Shown here one piece after another: positions 10,243-19,318 of a stretch of 64,000 bases of DNA. Where the stretch lies: the NCBI GenBank assembly GCA_963839725.1, contig CAWIWT010000022.1, positions 186,001-250,000 of the forward strand. Direction: 5' to 3'. The stretch comes from Kumtagia sp963839725. GTDB taxonomy: Bacteria > Pseudomonadota > Alphaproteobacteria > Rhizobiales > Rhizobiaceae. Position 1 is the stretch's first letter. Each line of letters starts with the position of its first letter. A program made the position numbers and the translations under genes. The notes under the pieces were generated by a model that ran no database searches, was not told where the DNA came from, and was given only the letters and a program-made list of their open reading frames with translations.

Positions 10243-10277
10243 CGTAGGGAACTCCTTCTGTTGCGAGGAGACGCTTT

Positions 10278-11426
10278 GTGACCACACCCGCCGACGATCC
10301 CGCAATCCGCTACTTCGCCGCCATTTCCTCGGCGCTGGACGGTCTTGGCATTTTCATGCGCGACGATTCCTCGCCGCTGTATCGCCACGGCGTCGTCGCC
10401 AAGATCGTCGCCGACTATATCGCGCGGCTGGAAATCTCGTTTGCCTGCTGGAAAAACCGGCTGGGTTTCCTCGACAAGTTCCGCATCTCGCGCGCCGAAA
10501 GCGGCTTCCCGGTCTATCAGAACCTGCTCGAACTCGAGAACGACCGCCGTACCGCCGACAAGCGGCTGGCGGCGATACCCGAGCCGGAAGTGCTGCGCGC
10601 CGAGATGGCGGACTTCATCCTGCGCCACAAGGAGTTTCCGGAGGCGCTGCAAAGCTCGCTGGCCGAGCGCCTCTATCTGGAGGATGTCGGCGCCGGCGCG
10701 GTTTTCAGCCCGTTCAATCTGGCGCAAACGTCGAAGGTCTCGGTCAATCCCAAGACCTTCCGGCCTTACTATCTCGTCCACTGGGCATCGTTCGACGGCA
10801 GCGCCAACCTGCCGCTGATCTATATGGCGACCATCGAGGATTCCTCTCCTGCGATGATCGAGCAGCTTGTCGCCGAGAACGGCAAGCTGAAGGACGACGT
10901 TGAAATCCCGCTCCCCGTCGATGGCTTGCTCAACCCCGAACTGGCGCACCGCTTCGACGATTTCACCGAAAAGAACTCGGCCTACACGCTGTCGCCGGTC
11001 ACTATCGCCACCAATCTCGACAAGGATTTCGAGACGCTGCACCCGAAGCAGCTGCGCCGCGTCGTGCTCGGCCCGTTCTACTCGGCCGGCATCACCGAGA
11101 ACAATTCAGTAGTGACGGAAGTGCTCTCCAAGGTGCGCAAACCGGAAAACGCCTGGCTGCTCACCTGGACGCTTCAGGAAGTCTACTCCAAGGCCGAGAA
11201 GCCGGGCCGCAAAGGCCTGTGGTCGAGCGAAAAGACCACGCAGGAGTTCCACATCAACACGGACGATCTCGAAGCGACGCGGCAAGGCGTTTCGAACTAC
11301 GAGAAACATGCATTGGTGCCGCACGAGGCCTATCAGGCGTTGTATGCCGCCGGCGAAACCCAGAAAATTTTTGACGGCTACAAGGTTCACATTCTGTCCA
11401 AGGGACAGGTGATCAGCGATGTTTAG
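10278..11426 (+). CDS. Conserved protein of unknown function in AAA ATPase cassette
   Basis: The 382-residue soluble protein has no signal peptide or membrane segment. The start is GTG at 10278, chosen because GAGGAG lies 8 bases upstream and no better in-frame ATG is present. No catalytic motif is recognisable. The N-terminal half is helical and the rest appears mixed alpha/beta (RPYYLVHWASFDGS, VVLGPFYSAGI). It is followed 39 bp later by the AAA ATPase start, so co-translation is likely. Possible roles are a substrate adaptor or partner of that ATPase; this is inference. Confidence 0.72.
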   Translation: MTTPADDPAIRYFAAISSALDGLGIFMRDDSSPLYRHGVVAKIVADYIARLEISFACWKNRLGFLDKFRISRAESGFPVYQNLLELENDRRTADKRLAAIPEPEVLRAEMADFILRHKEFPEALQSSLAERLYLEDVGAGAVFSPFNLAQTSKVSVNPKTFRPYYLVHWASFDGSANLPLIYMATIEDSSPAMIEQLVAENGKLKDDVEIPLPVDGLLNPELAHRFDDFTEKNSAYTLSPVTIATNLDKDFETLHPKQLRRVVLGPFYSAGITENNSVVTEVLSKVRKPENAWLLTWTLQEVYSKAEKPGRKGLWSSEKTTQEFHINTDDLEATRQGVSNYEKHALVPHEAYQALYAAGETQKIFDGYKVHILSKGQVISDV

Positions 11427-11465
11427 ATGCCAGCCGCGTGCCGCGCGGCGAGGGTTGGAGGGATA

Positions 11466-13377
11466 ATGGATACCGGCCTGACGACGATCCCAGAAGCGGA
11501 TATCGAAAAGCATCGCCCCACCGCGCAATCGATGATCACCCGCGTGGTCGTGCTGGAGGATTCGTCCGGCCAGTCGGGTACCGCCCTTGCCGGCACGAAC
11601 CGCCGCTTCGTTTCGACCGTGTCCACCGGCTCCGTGCGCCGAACCAAGGAAGTCGAACTGTCGAAGACCGTCGCTGCGATCCGGCCCGGCGATCAGCTGA
11701 TGTCGATCGGCCAGCATACGTTGCTTTTCCGTGCCCGGCGCGGCATTGCGATTGCGCTCGCCGTCTCCGACGTTTTCGCCAGGAGCACCGATCTGGAAAG
11801 CCTGCAAGCCAGGAACACCCGCGCGCCGCTCGAAGGCGAAGAAGCGGCGCATTTCAAGAAACTCTTGTCAGCGTCGGCTTACGTTTCGGCATTCGCCTTC
11901 GCGTCCTATCTCTGGCAGTTGATCGACAGCGATGGCGAAGCACCCAATGACGTCGCCGAGCCCAATTTCCTGTTCGACACCGCGCAGGATGCGGTCAAAT
12001 CGGTGGTTGCCGGCCTCGATAATGCGCTGATCGGCGCCAAGGACGACGCCGACCTTGCAACACGTGCCAAGGCTTTCGCTCGGATTGCCATTGACGGTCT
12101 GTTGACGCGCAAAGGCCGCTTCGACGGACTCGGCGCCTTCGAGGACGCGCATATCCGCATCGATTCAGATGACTTCACGCTCGACGGCTTCGATGTCGCG
12201 CCGGGCAAGAAGTCGAAGCCGCTTGTGATGACCTTCAAGAAGCCGGAAGAGGTCGTCGGCAACCACATCGCCAAGTATCAATCGGTGAAGCTCGCCAAGA
12301 TGCTGATGGCCTATGATTTCGACCGCGAACTGAACCCGTTCGTCGAGCTTGGCGGCTTCCTGTTCACCTTCATCGGCGACGGCGCGCCCGGCACCGGCAA
12401 GACGACGCTGATCCAGATGATTGCCGGCCTCGTCAACAACTATGCGCAGGTTGCGGGTTACTCATTCCACTTCGAGAATTTCGGCGTCGATCAGATTTCG
12501 TCCTATCAGGGCAAGTCCGGCCAGAACTGCCGGCAGTTCATCAACAACATCCTCGACACCCGCGCCATCGGCTTCGGCACCATCGACGACATCGACCAGG
12601 TGGCGGCGAAGCGCTCCGACGACCGCGCCTCCGCCGGCCAGCAGGAGATCACCGGCGTGCTGATGGATGCATTTGCCGGTGCCGGCACGGTCGTACGTGG
12701 CAACTGCTCCTTCGGCATGCTCTCCAACTATCCCGAGAACGTCGACGACGCGCTGCGCCAGCGCGCCGGCGCGCGGTGGCTGGTCGATGGACCGCAGTCG
12801 CGCGATGACTACATCGACATTTTCGTGCTGTTGGCTGGCAAGAACCACAAGATCCCGCTTGGCGAGCACCAGCTTTACGCCGCGCAGGAGATCCAGCGCG
12901 CTGTAACCGAAGCCTATGAGGAATACGCCAGGCCGCAGGAAGATGGGCTGATGAAAGTTTATGAGCGTTTCATGAAGGAGGTCGGCGACCCGAAAACACT
13001 GGCCGACGTCGGCACTTATCTTCACGAGATCAAGAAGGCCGAGCCGCGCTTCACCGGCCGTGCGATCAAGAACGTCACCGACGCGATCAAGATGCGCGCC
13101 ATGGACATCGAACTGCCGGACGACTGGTTCGAGAAGCCGGAAGCCTTCATGCACAAGGGCTATGATGAGAAGAAGGCGATGATCGAGGAATTGCGCGGCC
13201 CATTCTCCATGGACATGGTCATGCAGGAGATCAACCGCTACGCCGAATTCTGAGTTCCGATATTCCGACAAGTCGGACGATGCGGCCGTCTCGAAACTTA
13301 TCCGCGACGCCCGCCTGCGCGAGCGCGCCGTCCGCGAGATGGAGGAACTGAAGGCAAAGGGGCTGTGGAATGCGTGA
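11466..13377 (+). CDS. AAA ATPase of the cassette (C-terminal frameshift near 13248)
   Basis: The start is the ATG at 11466, preceded by TTGGAGGGAT. The N-terminal 290 residues have no known fold that I recognise. Walker A GAPGTGKTT lies at about residues 306-314, a Walker B-like GTIDDIDQ at about 368, and an arginine-finger region NYPENVDDALRQR after it. The annotated frame stops at 13253, but the +1 frame continues as RYSDKSDDAAVSKLIRD to a TGA at 13375-13377. Reading GAATTC as GATTC restores a continuous protein of about 636 residues. It is the motor of the cassette; its substrate is unknown. Confidence 0.82.
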
Positions 13378-13417
13378 GGGTCCGGTGCAAGGGTGCTGGA
13401 GGCGGAATGGCGCCAAC

Positions 13418-13480
13418 ATGGACGCCCCCCTCTCCCCGTTCTTCACGGGAGAGGGTAAGGGTGAGGGGCATTTGATGGAC
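13418..13480. repeat. Short GC-rich palindromic element at a start codon
   Basis: CCCCTCTCCCCGTT and the opposing AACGGG-like/GAGAGGG arm flank CTTCACGG at 13425-13455, followed by GTGAGGGG. ATGGAC occurs both at 13418-13423 and at the start of the next gene (13475-13480). This repeats the arrangement seen at 2669-2882. The element's right end again provides the purine-rich ribosome-binding stretch. Confidence 0.5.
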
Positions 13481-14761
13481 CTTCTCCGCGAAAACGAATT
13501 GATGTTTGGTCGCCTGTTGCCGATCGAGGAGCCGCATCTGGTCGACCGCTACAACAAGGCGCTGAAGGCCTTTGGTCTGCCGCCCACCGAGCGCACGTCG
13601 TTCGAGATCGACCGCACTGGCTTCTCGCCGCAGATCGCCGATGAGCTGGGCGATGTGCTTTATCTCGATCCGAACGAGGTGAACCGACGCTTCATTATCC
13701 TGACACCGGCGCAGGTCGACCTGCCGGTGGTCCACACCGCGTTTTCCAATACCTCGCAACTGATCTACGAATTCATGACCAAGAACCAGCGCGCCATCAA
13801 TGCGCTGACGATCAAGGATGTGATCTACGGCGAGATCGAGGATTCCGTCGCAAAGGTCGAGGACATCGAGGACCTGCTGTCGATCCACCAGGTCGAGTTT
13901 CGCGTGCTGTCCGCCGAGGACGTGCTGGGCAAGGCCGCCGAACTTGGCAAGCTTGTCGACAAGCTCAAGCAGGAGCCCGATGCCTGGCGCGACGACACCA
14001 TGCTGAACCGCATGGTCGAACTGGCCAAGGTCTGCGGCGACATCCGCGAGAATGCGCTGGTCCCCGATCAGGTGATCTTCCGCCACAACGCCTTCTGGAC
14101 GAGCCATTTCGGTGGACTCTACGTTTTTGTCGATCCCGACATGACGACGGTGATCACCGACCCGTCTGCGCCCGGCTTCCGCCGGTCGCGGCCGTGGCAG
14201 GTCAGTTATCTGTCCACCGGCGACGCGGAGAAGGTGTACGCCTTCCTCGCCTCCACCGGCCGCATCGAGCTACCGCGCGCATCCTGGATCGAGACCTCGG
14301 GCTATCTCGAGCATCGCGCCGAAATGCTGATCGCCTCGCAGATCCGCGATACCGAACCGGACGCGAATTTCGACACGCTCGACAAGATCTGGTTTCAAAC
14401 CTGGATCCATGGCCACGCAGACCTGCTGAAGCGGGAGGGAACGTTCCCGTTCCTCAACGCCGCGAAGCGCGAGATCGCCCAGCTCGGCCAGCTGAAAATG
14501 GATGACGTCTTTCCAAGGCATCGGTTCCTTGTGGTGCGTGCCAAACCGGATCATCCCGACGCCTGGCTGACCAACCGGCTGATCTCGGATTTCGTGCCGT
14601 TCGACTTCGTCTCCCGCTATGTCTTCAACAAGCAGGGCTTCTATCGCGACTATGAGGGCTACAGCGAAAGCTATCGGGCCTATGTTGTGAACATGTTGAA
14701 AACCTCATATCTGAAAGACAAGGCGGGGCTACGAACGCAGCTTTACGGCTTGACCGACTAG
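13475..14761 (+). CDS. DUF6638-like conserved protein in AAA ATPase cassette
   Basis: The start at 13475 (MDLLRENELMFGRLLPIEE) is preferred to an upstream ATG whose first codons fall in a palindromic repeat. The 428-residue soluble protein has no signal peptide. Conserved-looking stretches include FEIDRTGFSPQIADELGD, FRHNAFWTSHFGG and TWIHGHADLL, which I associate with an uncharacterised alphaproteobacterial family (DUF6638, from memory). It sits between the AAA ATPase and the DUF2333 protein on the same strand. Function unknown. Confidence 0.72.
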   Translation: MDLLRENELMFGRLLPIEEPHLVDRYNKALKAFGLPPTERTSFEIDRTGFSPQIADELGDVLYLDPNEVNRRFIILTPAQVDLPVVHTAFSNTSQLIYEFMTKNQRAINALTIKDVIYGEIEDSVAKVEDIEDLLSIHQVEFRVLSAEDVLGKAAELGKLVDKLKQEPDAWRDDTMLNRMVELAKVCGDIRENALVPDQVIFRHNAFWTSHFGGLYVFVDPDMTTVITDPSAPGFRRSRPWQVSYLSTGDAEKVYAFLASTGRIELPRASWIETSGYLEHRAEMLIASQIRDTEPDANFDTLDKIWFQTWIHGHADLLKREGTFPFLNAAKREIAQLGQLKMDDVFPRHRFLVVRAKPDHPDAWLTNRLISDFVPFDFVSRYVFNKQGFYRDYEGYSESYRAYVVNMLKTSYLKDKAGLRTQLYGLTD

Positions 14762-14803
14762 CGTGGACACGGAACAAACCGCGCATGAGGGAGTAGGAAC
14801 GGC

Positions 14804-15925
14804 ATGCTTGATCCGATCGTGAATTTCTTCACCTGGATCTTCCAGATGATCGGCCGTGCCATCGGGCTGGTCATCGGCGTGCTTCTGTGGCCGTTCATGT
14901 GGGTTGCGCGGTGGTACACCGAGCGCGGCTGGATGCTGAAGGCTTTTCTCGGCGCCGCATTCGTGACCCTGATCGGCCTGTATGCCAATTTCATTTACGC
15001 CACGCAGGTTTGGACCAATTTCAATCCGAACTACATCGACGCCTACAAATTCGAGAAGCGCAACGTTTCCGCAGGCGAGCAACTTGCCGCCGGCGCCGGC
15101 ACCGATACAGCGAAGACCTGCGGCCGCTCGGCGATTGCCGACATCTCCGCGGACCTCACCGACTACAACGTGAACCAGAACGCCTGGATCTCGTCGATGA
15201 TCCTCTACAAGCTTGGCTTGTTCGGGCTCGATTGGGATCACACGCCGTTCATGGACAACAAGGCGTCGTTCCAGCGCGGCATCAACCAGGCGGTGCGCCG
15301 CACGACGACGGAACTCGCCGATAATCTGGGACGCGTCCGCACCACCTCGCAGATCGACGGCGATTTGCAGGATGCGCGCGGCAACATGCAGTTCGACGAG
15401 GAAACCTGGTATTTCGGTTTCAACCCGTTCGGGCCGAAAACGCCGACGCCGAGCTACTATCGTGACGCCATCACCAAGCTGCGGGCCTTCAACACCCGGC
15501 TGGAAAGCTGTCAGGCGGTGTTCGACGCCCGCTCAGACAACCTCAAGATCTATCTCGACCGCGTCGCCAGCGACATCGGTTCGACCTCGGCGCTACTCAA
15601 GGATCGCGCCGAGAACTACAATTACGGCTTCTTTGATCCGCGCGCCGATGACCGCTTCTGGTTCGCCTACGGCCAGCTCTATGCCTACTACGGCTTCATG
15701 AAAGCCGCGGAGGCCGACTTTGAGGATGTCATCAAACAGCGCAACCTGACCAGCCTGTGGCAGACGATGGATGCGCAGTTTGTCGCCGCCCTGAAAATCC
15801 AGCCGTGGCTCATCGCTAACAGCAGCGAGACAGGCATCTTCGCGACACACCTGACGACCATGGGTTTCTATGTCCTGCGCGTCCGCTCCAACATGGTTGA
15901 GATCAGCAACGTTCTGTCGCAGTAA
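14804..15925 (+). CDS. DUF2333 family inner-membrane protein
   Basis: The 373-residue protein has a hydrophobic N-terminus (residues 8-35) and a clear membrane span at about 45-65 (AFLGAAFVTLIGLYANFIYA), followed by a periplasmic domain. NYNYGFFDPRADDRFWFAYG and FYVLRVRSNMVEISN are typical of DUF2333. It is the last gene of the cassette and would anchor it to the inner membrane. A GAGGGAGTAGGAA ribosome-binding region precedes the ATG. Function unknown in the family. Confidence 0.8.
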   Translation: MLDPIVNFFTWIFQMIGRAIGLVIGVLLWPFMWVARWYTERGWMLKAFLGAAFVTLIGLYANFIYATQVWTNFNPNYIDAYKFEKRNVSAGEQLAAGAGTDTAKTCGRSAIADISADLTDYNVNQNAWISSMILYKLGLFGLDWDHTPFMDNKASFQRGINQAVRRTTTELADNLGRVRTTSQIDGDLQDARGNMQFDEETWYFGFNPFGPKTPTPSYYRDAITKLRAFNTRLESCQAVFDARSDNLKIYLDRVASDIGSTSALLKDRAENYNYGFFDPRADDRFWFAYGQLYAYYGFMKAAEADFEDVIKQRNLTSLWQTMDAQFVAALKIQPWLIANSSETGIFATHLTTMGFYVLRVRSNMVEISNVLSQ

Positions 15926-15948
15926 AGGCAAATCGCGGAGCTAGTGAC

Positions 15949-16149
15949 ATGACCATGCTTGAGAAGGTCGAAAAAGAGATTCAAAGCCTGAACGCAAAAG
16001 ACCTCGCGCGCTTCCGGGAATGGTTTGCCAAGTTCGACGCCGCCAATTGGGATACTCAGATTGAAGCCAATTCTGCATCTGGACGGCTTGATGAAATTGG
16101 GAAGACTGCCCTCGCCGCGCATAGAGCCAAGCAGACACGGCGCCTTTAA
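15949..16149 (+). CDS. Small antitoxin-like protein upstream of a RelE-like toxin
   Basis: The 66-residue acidic/basic helical protein (MLEKVEKEIQSLNAKDLARF) has a WDTQIEANSASGRLDEI tail. Such short proteins are commonly found immediately before RelE/HigB-like toxins in alphaproteobacteria. It lies 23 bp after the DUF2333 gene. Its TAA stop overlaps the extended toxin frame by one base, the usual coupling for a type II pair. No DNA-binding domain is evident, so assignment as antitoxin rests mainly on position and size. Confidence 0.6.
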   Translation: MTMLEKVEKEIQSLNAKDLARFREWFAKFDAANWDTQIEANSASGRLDEIGKTALAAHRAKQTRRL

Positions 16150-16403
16150 ATCACTTCGCGACGCCAGAGTTTTGGGCTGCGTATCAGTTTCTGCCTGCAG
16201 GCATACAAGCATTGGCTGATCGTAGTTTTGAATTGCTGAAAGCCAATCCGCGTCATCCTTCCCTTCATTTCAAGCGGATCGGCGATTATTGGTCGGTGCG
16301 CGTCGGCATTCACTACCGCGCGCTTGGCATTGCTGACGGAAACGACGTCGTTTGGTTCTGGATGGGCAGCCATTCCGAATATGACCAACTTCTGAAACGT
16401 TGA
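16149..16403 (+). CDS. RelE/ParE-like toxin with no usable start codon at its expected 5' end
   Basis: The C-terminal part (LHFKRIGDYWSVRVGIHYRA then VVWFWMGSHSEYDQLL) is typical of RelE/HigB-type mRNA-interferase-like toxins. The same frame stays coding-like upstream (NHFATPEFWAAYQFLPAGIQ) to base 16149, which is where family members begin. The codon before AAT is TTA, however, and no ATG, GTG or TTG occurs until a TTG at 16212, which would remove about 21 residues. Either the start has been mutated and the toxin is silenced, or a non-standard initiation codon is used. Confidence 0.62.
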   Translation, partial: NHFATPEFWAAYQFLPAGIQALADRSFELLKANPRHPSLHFKRIGDYWSVRVGIHYRALGIADGNDVVWFWMGSHSEYDQLLKR

Positions 16404-16459
16404 TCCCCAGCCGCGCAAGCTTTCGCTCCCACTTCCCTGTCGCATTCCGTGCATCCGGC

Positions 16460-16518
16460 GGCTGTTTTGAGACGGCGCGAAATCGCGCTGTCGGGCTTCT
16501 ATGCGCCCCGAAACAGCC
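16460..16518 (+). promoter_or_regulatory. Structured leader upstream of fhs
   Basis: GGCTGTTT at 16460-16467 can pair with AAACAGCC at 16511-16518, enclosing an inner hairpin of about 8 bp (GCGCGA at 16475-16480 with TCGCGC at 16483-16488, extended by two pairs). The structure ends 52 bases before the fhs start codon. It could be a regulatory RNA element or a chance GC-rich fold. No known riboswitch motif was recognised. Confidence 0.35.
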
Positions 16519-16570
16519 TCAGCTGAATTTGTCGCAAAATCGTCAGAACCGATCCCCGGGGGAGCCTCTA

Positions 16571-18250
16571 ATGGCCGAATACAAGTCCGACATCGAAATC
16601 GCCCGCGCGGCGAAGAAGAAGCAGATTCAGGAAATCGGCGCCAAGATCGGCATTCCGACCGAGCACCTGCTGCCCTACGGCCATGACAAGGCAAAGATTT
16701 CGGCGGAGTTCATCAAGTCGAAGCGCGGCGGCAAGGATGGCAAGCTCATCCTCGTCACCGCCATCAACCCGACGCCGGCCGGTGAAGGTAAAACCACGAC
16801 CACCGTCGGCCTGGGCGACGGCCTGAACCGCATAGGCAAGAAGGCGATTGTCTGCATCCGCGAGGCCTCGCTCGGGCCGAATTTCGGCATCAAGGGCGGC
16901 GCAGCCGGCGGCGGCTACGCCCAGGTCGTGCCGATGGAGGACATGAACCTGCATTTCACCGGCGACTTCCACGCCATCACCACCGCTCACAACCTGCTAT
17001 CTGCACTGATCGACAACCATATCTACTGGGGCAACGAGCAGGGCATCGACATCCGCCGCGTCGTGTGGCGCCGCGTCATGGACATGAACGACCGCTCTCT
17101 GCGTGAGATCATCTGCTCGCTCGGCGGCGTCGCCAACGGCTATCCGCGCGAAGCCGGCTTCGACATCACTGTCGCTTCGGAAGTCATGGCCATCCTCTGC
17201 CTGGCGCTCGACCTCAAAGACCTCGAGAAGCGCCTCGGCGACATCATCATCGCCTATCGCCGCGACAAGACCCCGGTCTATGCTCGCGACATCAAGGCCG
17301 ACGGCGCCATGACCGTGCTGCTCAAGGATGCCATGCAGCCGAACTTGGTGCAGACGCTGGAGAACAACCCGGCCTTCGTGCATGGCGGTCCGTTCGCTAA
17401 CATTGCCCATGGCTGCAACTCCGTGGTCGCCACCACGACGGCGCTCAAGCTGGCCGATTATGTGGTAACCGAAGCCGGCTTTGGCGCCGACCTCGGCGCG
17501 GAGAAGTTCTTCGACATCAAGTGCCGCAAGGCGGGCATCAAGCCATCCGCGGCGGTTATCGTCGCCACCGTGCGGGCCATGAAAATGCATGGCGGGATCA
17601 AGAAGGAAGAGCTCGGCAAGGAGAACGTCGAGGCGGTGAAAAAGGGCTGCGCCAATCTCGGCCGCCACATCGAGAATGTGAAGCAGTTCGGCGTGCCGGC
17701 GGTGGTGGCCATCAACCACTTCATCTCCGACACCGAAGCCGAGATCCATGCGATCAAGGACTTTGTCGCCTCGTTTGGCGAGGAGGCGGTGCTGTGCCAG
17801 CACTGGGCGAGGGGGTCGGAAGGCATCGAGGCACTGGCGCACAAGATCGTCGATCTCGCCGAAAGTGGCACCTCGCAGTTCTCGCCTCTCTATCCCAACG
17901 AGATGAAGCTGTTCGACAAGATCGAAACGATCGTTAAGCGCATCTATCGCGGTTCGGAAGCCATCGCCGACAAGAGCGTGCGCGATCAGCTCCATCAATG
18001 GGAGCAGGCCGGCTTTGGCCACCTGCCCGTCTGCATGGCCAAGACCCAGTACTCGTTCTCAACCGACCCGAACCTGCGCGGCGCACCGACCGATCACGTC
18101 GTACCGGTGCGCGAAGTAAGGCTCTCAGCCGGCGCGGGCTTTGTCGTGGCCATCTGCGGTGAGATCATGACCATGCCGGGTCTACCGAAGGCTCCCTCGT
18201 CGGAAAAGATCTTCCTCAATGACCAAGGCTATATTGAAGGCCTGTTCTAA
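16571..18250 (+). CDS. fhs: Formate--tetrahydrofolate ligase
   Basis: The 559-residue protein matches the family length. The start at 16571 has GGGGGAG 8 bases upstream; the open frame upstream of it is not coding-like. The P-loop-like PTPAGEGKTTTT lies at residues 68-79, followed by the family signatures REASLGPNFGIKGGAAGGGY and DFHAITTAHNLLSALIDNH. It makes 10-formyl-THF from formate, THF and ATP in the cytoplasm, feeding one-carbon metabolism and purine synthesis or helping assimilate formate from methylated compounds. It appears monocistronic. Confidence 0.95.
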   Translation: MAEYKSDIEIARAAKKKQIQEIGAKIGIPTEHLLPYGHDKAKISAEFIKSKRGGKDGKLILVTAINPTPAGEGKTTTTVGLGDGLNRIGKKAIVCIREASLGPNFGIKGGAAGGGYAQVVPMEDMNLHFTGDFHAITTAHNLLSALIDNHIYWGNEQGIDIRRVVWRRVMDMNDRSLREIICSLGGVANGYPREAGFDITVASEVMAILCLALDLKDLEKRLGDIIIAYRRDKTPVYARDIKADGAMTVLLKDAMQPNLVQTLENNPAFVHGGPFANIAHGCNSVVATTTALKLADYVVTEAGFGADLGAEKFFDIKCRKAGIKPSAAVIVATVRAMKMHGGIKKEELGKENVEAVKKGCANLGRHIENVKQFGVPAVVAINHFISDTEAEIHAIKDFVASFGEEAVLCQHWARGSEGIEALAHKIVDLAESGTSQFSPLYPNEMKLFDKIETIVKRIYRGSEAIADKSVRDQLHQWEQAGFGHLPVCMAKTQYSFSTDPNLRGAPTDHVVPVREVRLSAGAGFVVAICGEIMTMPGLPKAPSSEKIFLNDQGYIEGLF

Positions 18251-18337
18251 GCGTTCGTAGAATATCAACCGAAACGCGAGGGCCGGAGCGTTCGACGCCT
18301 CGGCCTCAGTATTTTCGCATTTCCGCATGACAAAGAC

Positions 18338-19123
18338 TCACGGCATCAACTGCCCGCCATTCACCTCGATGATTTGGCCGGTGACGTAGCCGCTGAGCAA
18401 ATCCGACGACAGGAAGAGATAGGCGCCGACGCAATCTTCCGCGGTTCCCGCGCGGCCCTGCGGGATGGTCGCGACCATCGCCTTGATCTGCTCCTCGGTC
18501 GAATAGCGTTCGTGGAATGGCGTGAGGATAACGCCGGGCGCCACCGCGTTGACACGAACCCCATTGCCGATGAGTTCCTTGGCAAGCCCGCGCGTCACAT
18601 TCGATACGAACGCCTTCGCCGATCCGTAGAGGCCGGCGCCGCCCGCCGCGCCATTGCGGGCGGCGATGGACGAAGTGTTGATGATGAAGCCGCCGCGCTC
18701 CTTCAGAAACGGCATGGCGGCGCGGCACGCGGTGATCACCGAGCGGGCGTTGAGATCCATCACGGCGTCATACTGCTCGTCCGTCATCTCGGCGTAGGGC
18801 ACGCGGCCCAGCATGCCGCCGGCATTGTTGACCAGTCCGTCAAGCCGTCCGAAATATGCCGCCGTCTCCTCGACCGTGCGCCGCACATCCTTGGACACCA
18901 AAAAATCGCCCTGGACGAGAAATACATCGCCGCCTGAACCGCGAATTTGCGCGGCGAGCTTCTCGGCGGGTTCCCTGCTCTGGTTGAAGTGCAATCCCAC
19001 GCGGCATCCCTGCCCGGCATAGGCCAGCACGAGGGCGGCACCTATGCCGGTCGAACCGCCGGTCACCAGGACTGCCTTTCCGGCAAGATCGGGAATGAGC
19101 AGGAGGGGCGACGAAGCGGCCAT
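18338..19123 (-). CDS. Short-chain dehydrogenase/reductase
   Basis: A classical SDR of about 261 residues starting MAASSPLLLIPDL (ATG at 19123); an in-frame ATG further upstream gives an unlikely arginine-rich leader. It shows the cofactor motif TGGSTGIG, NNAGG, the catalytic serine in NTSSIAA and YGSAK (Y-x3-K). The C-terminus GYVTGQIIEVNGGQLMP is typical of 3-oxoacyl-ACP-reductase-like SDRs. The substrate cannot be told. It is divergent from the phytase-like gene. Confidence 0.85.
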   Translation of the reverse strand: MAASSPLLLIPDLAGKAVLVTGGSTGIGAALVLAYAGQGCRVGLHFNQSREPAEKLAAQIRGSGGDVFLVQGDFLVSKDVRRTVEETAAYFGRLDGLVNNAGGMLGRVPYAEMTDEQYDAVMDLNARSVITACRAAMPFLKERGGFIINTSSIAARNGAAGGAGLYGSAKAFVSNVTRGLAKELIGNGVRVNAVAPGVILTPFHERYSTEEQIKAMVATIPQGRAGTAEDCVGAYLFLSSDLLSGYVTGQIIEVNGGQLMP

Positions 19124-19248
19124 CTCGAGATTTCCCCCATGTCTGAAAGCAGCGCCGCGAAACGGATACGCAGGAAAATGCAACGCGAGACCAGCCAGTC
19201 AATCGCGTTTCACGGCCAGTTGTCAACGCACGCCGGGCGTATGATTAA

Positions 19249-19277
19249 GCGTCATCGAACTGTCACCAAGTCTTCAT
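19249..19277 (+). promoter_or_regulatory. Candidate Pho box (three heptamers at 11-bp spacing)
   Basis: Heptamers GCGTCAT (19249-19255), CTGTCAC (19260-19266) and TCTTCAT (19271-19277) are separated by exactly 4 bp, the 11-bp periodicity of PhoB sites (consensus CTGTCAT). They lie 42 bp upstream of the phytase-like gene's ATG. The middle heptamer is one mismatch from consensus and the outer two are weaker. Confidence 0.45.
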
Positions 19278-19318
19278 GCAGCTGCAACACCGATCTTGCC
19301 GACAAAAGGAGAGGTTCC

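Noticed and set aside
16997..18022. 341-residue minus-strand frame
   Set aside because: Antisense shadow of fhs with no motif.
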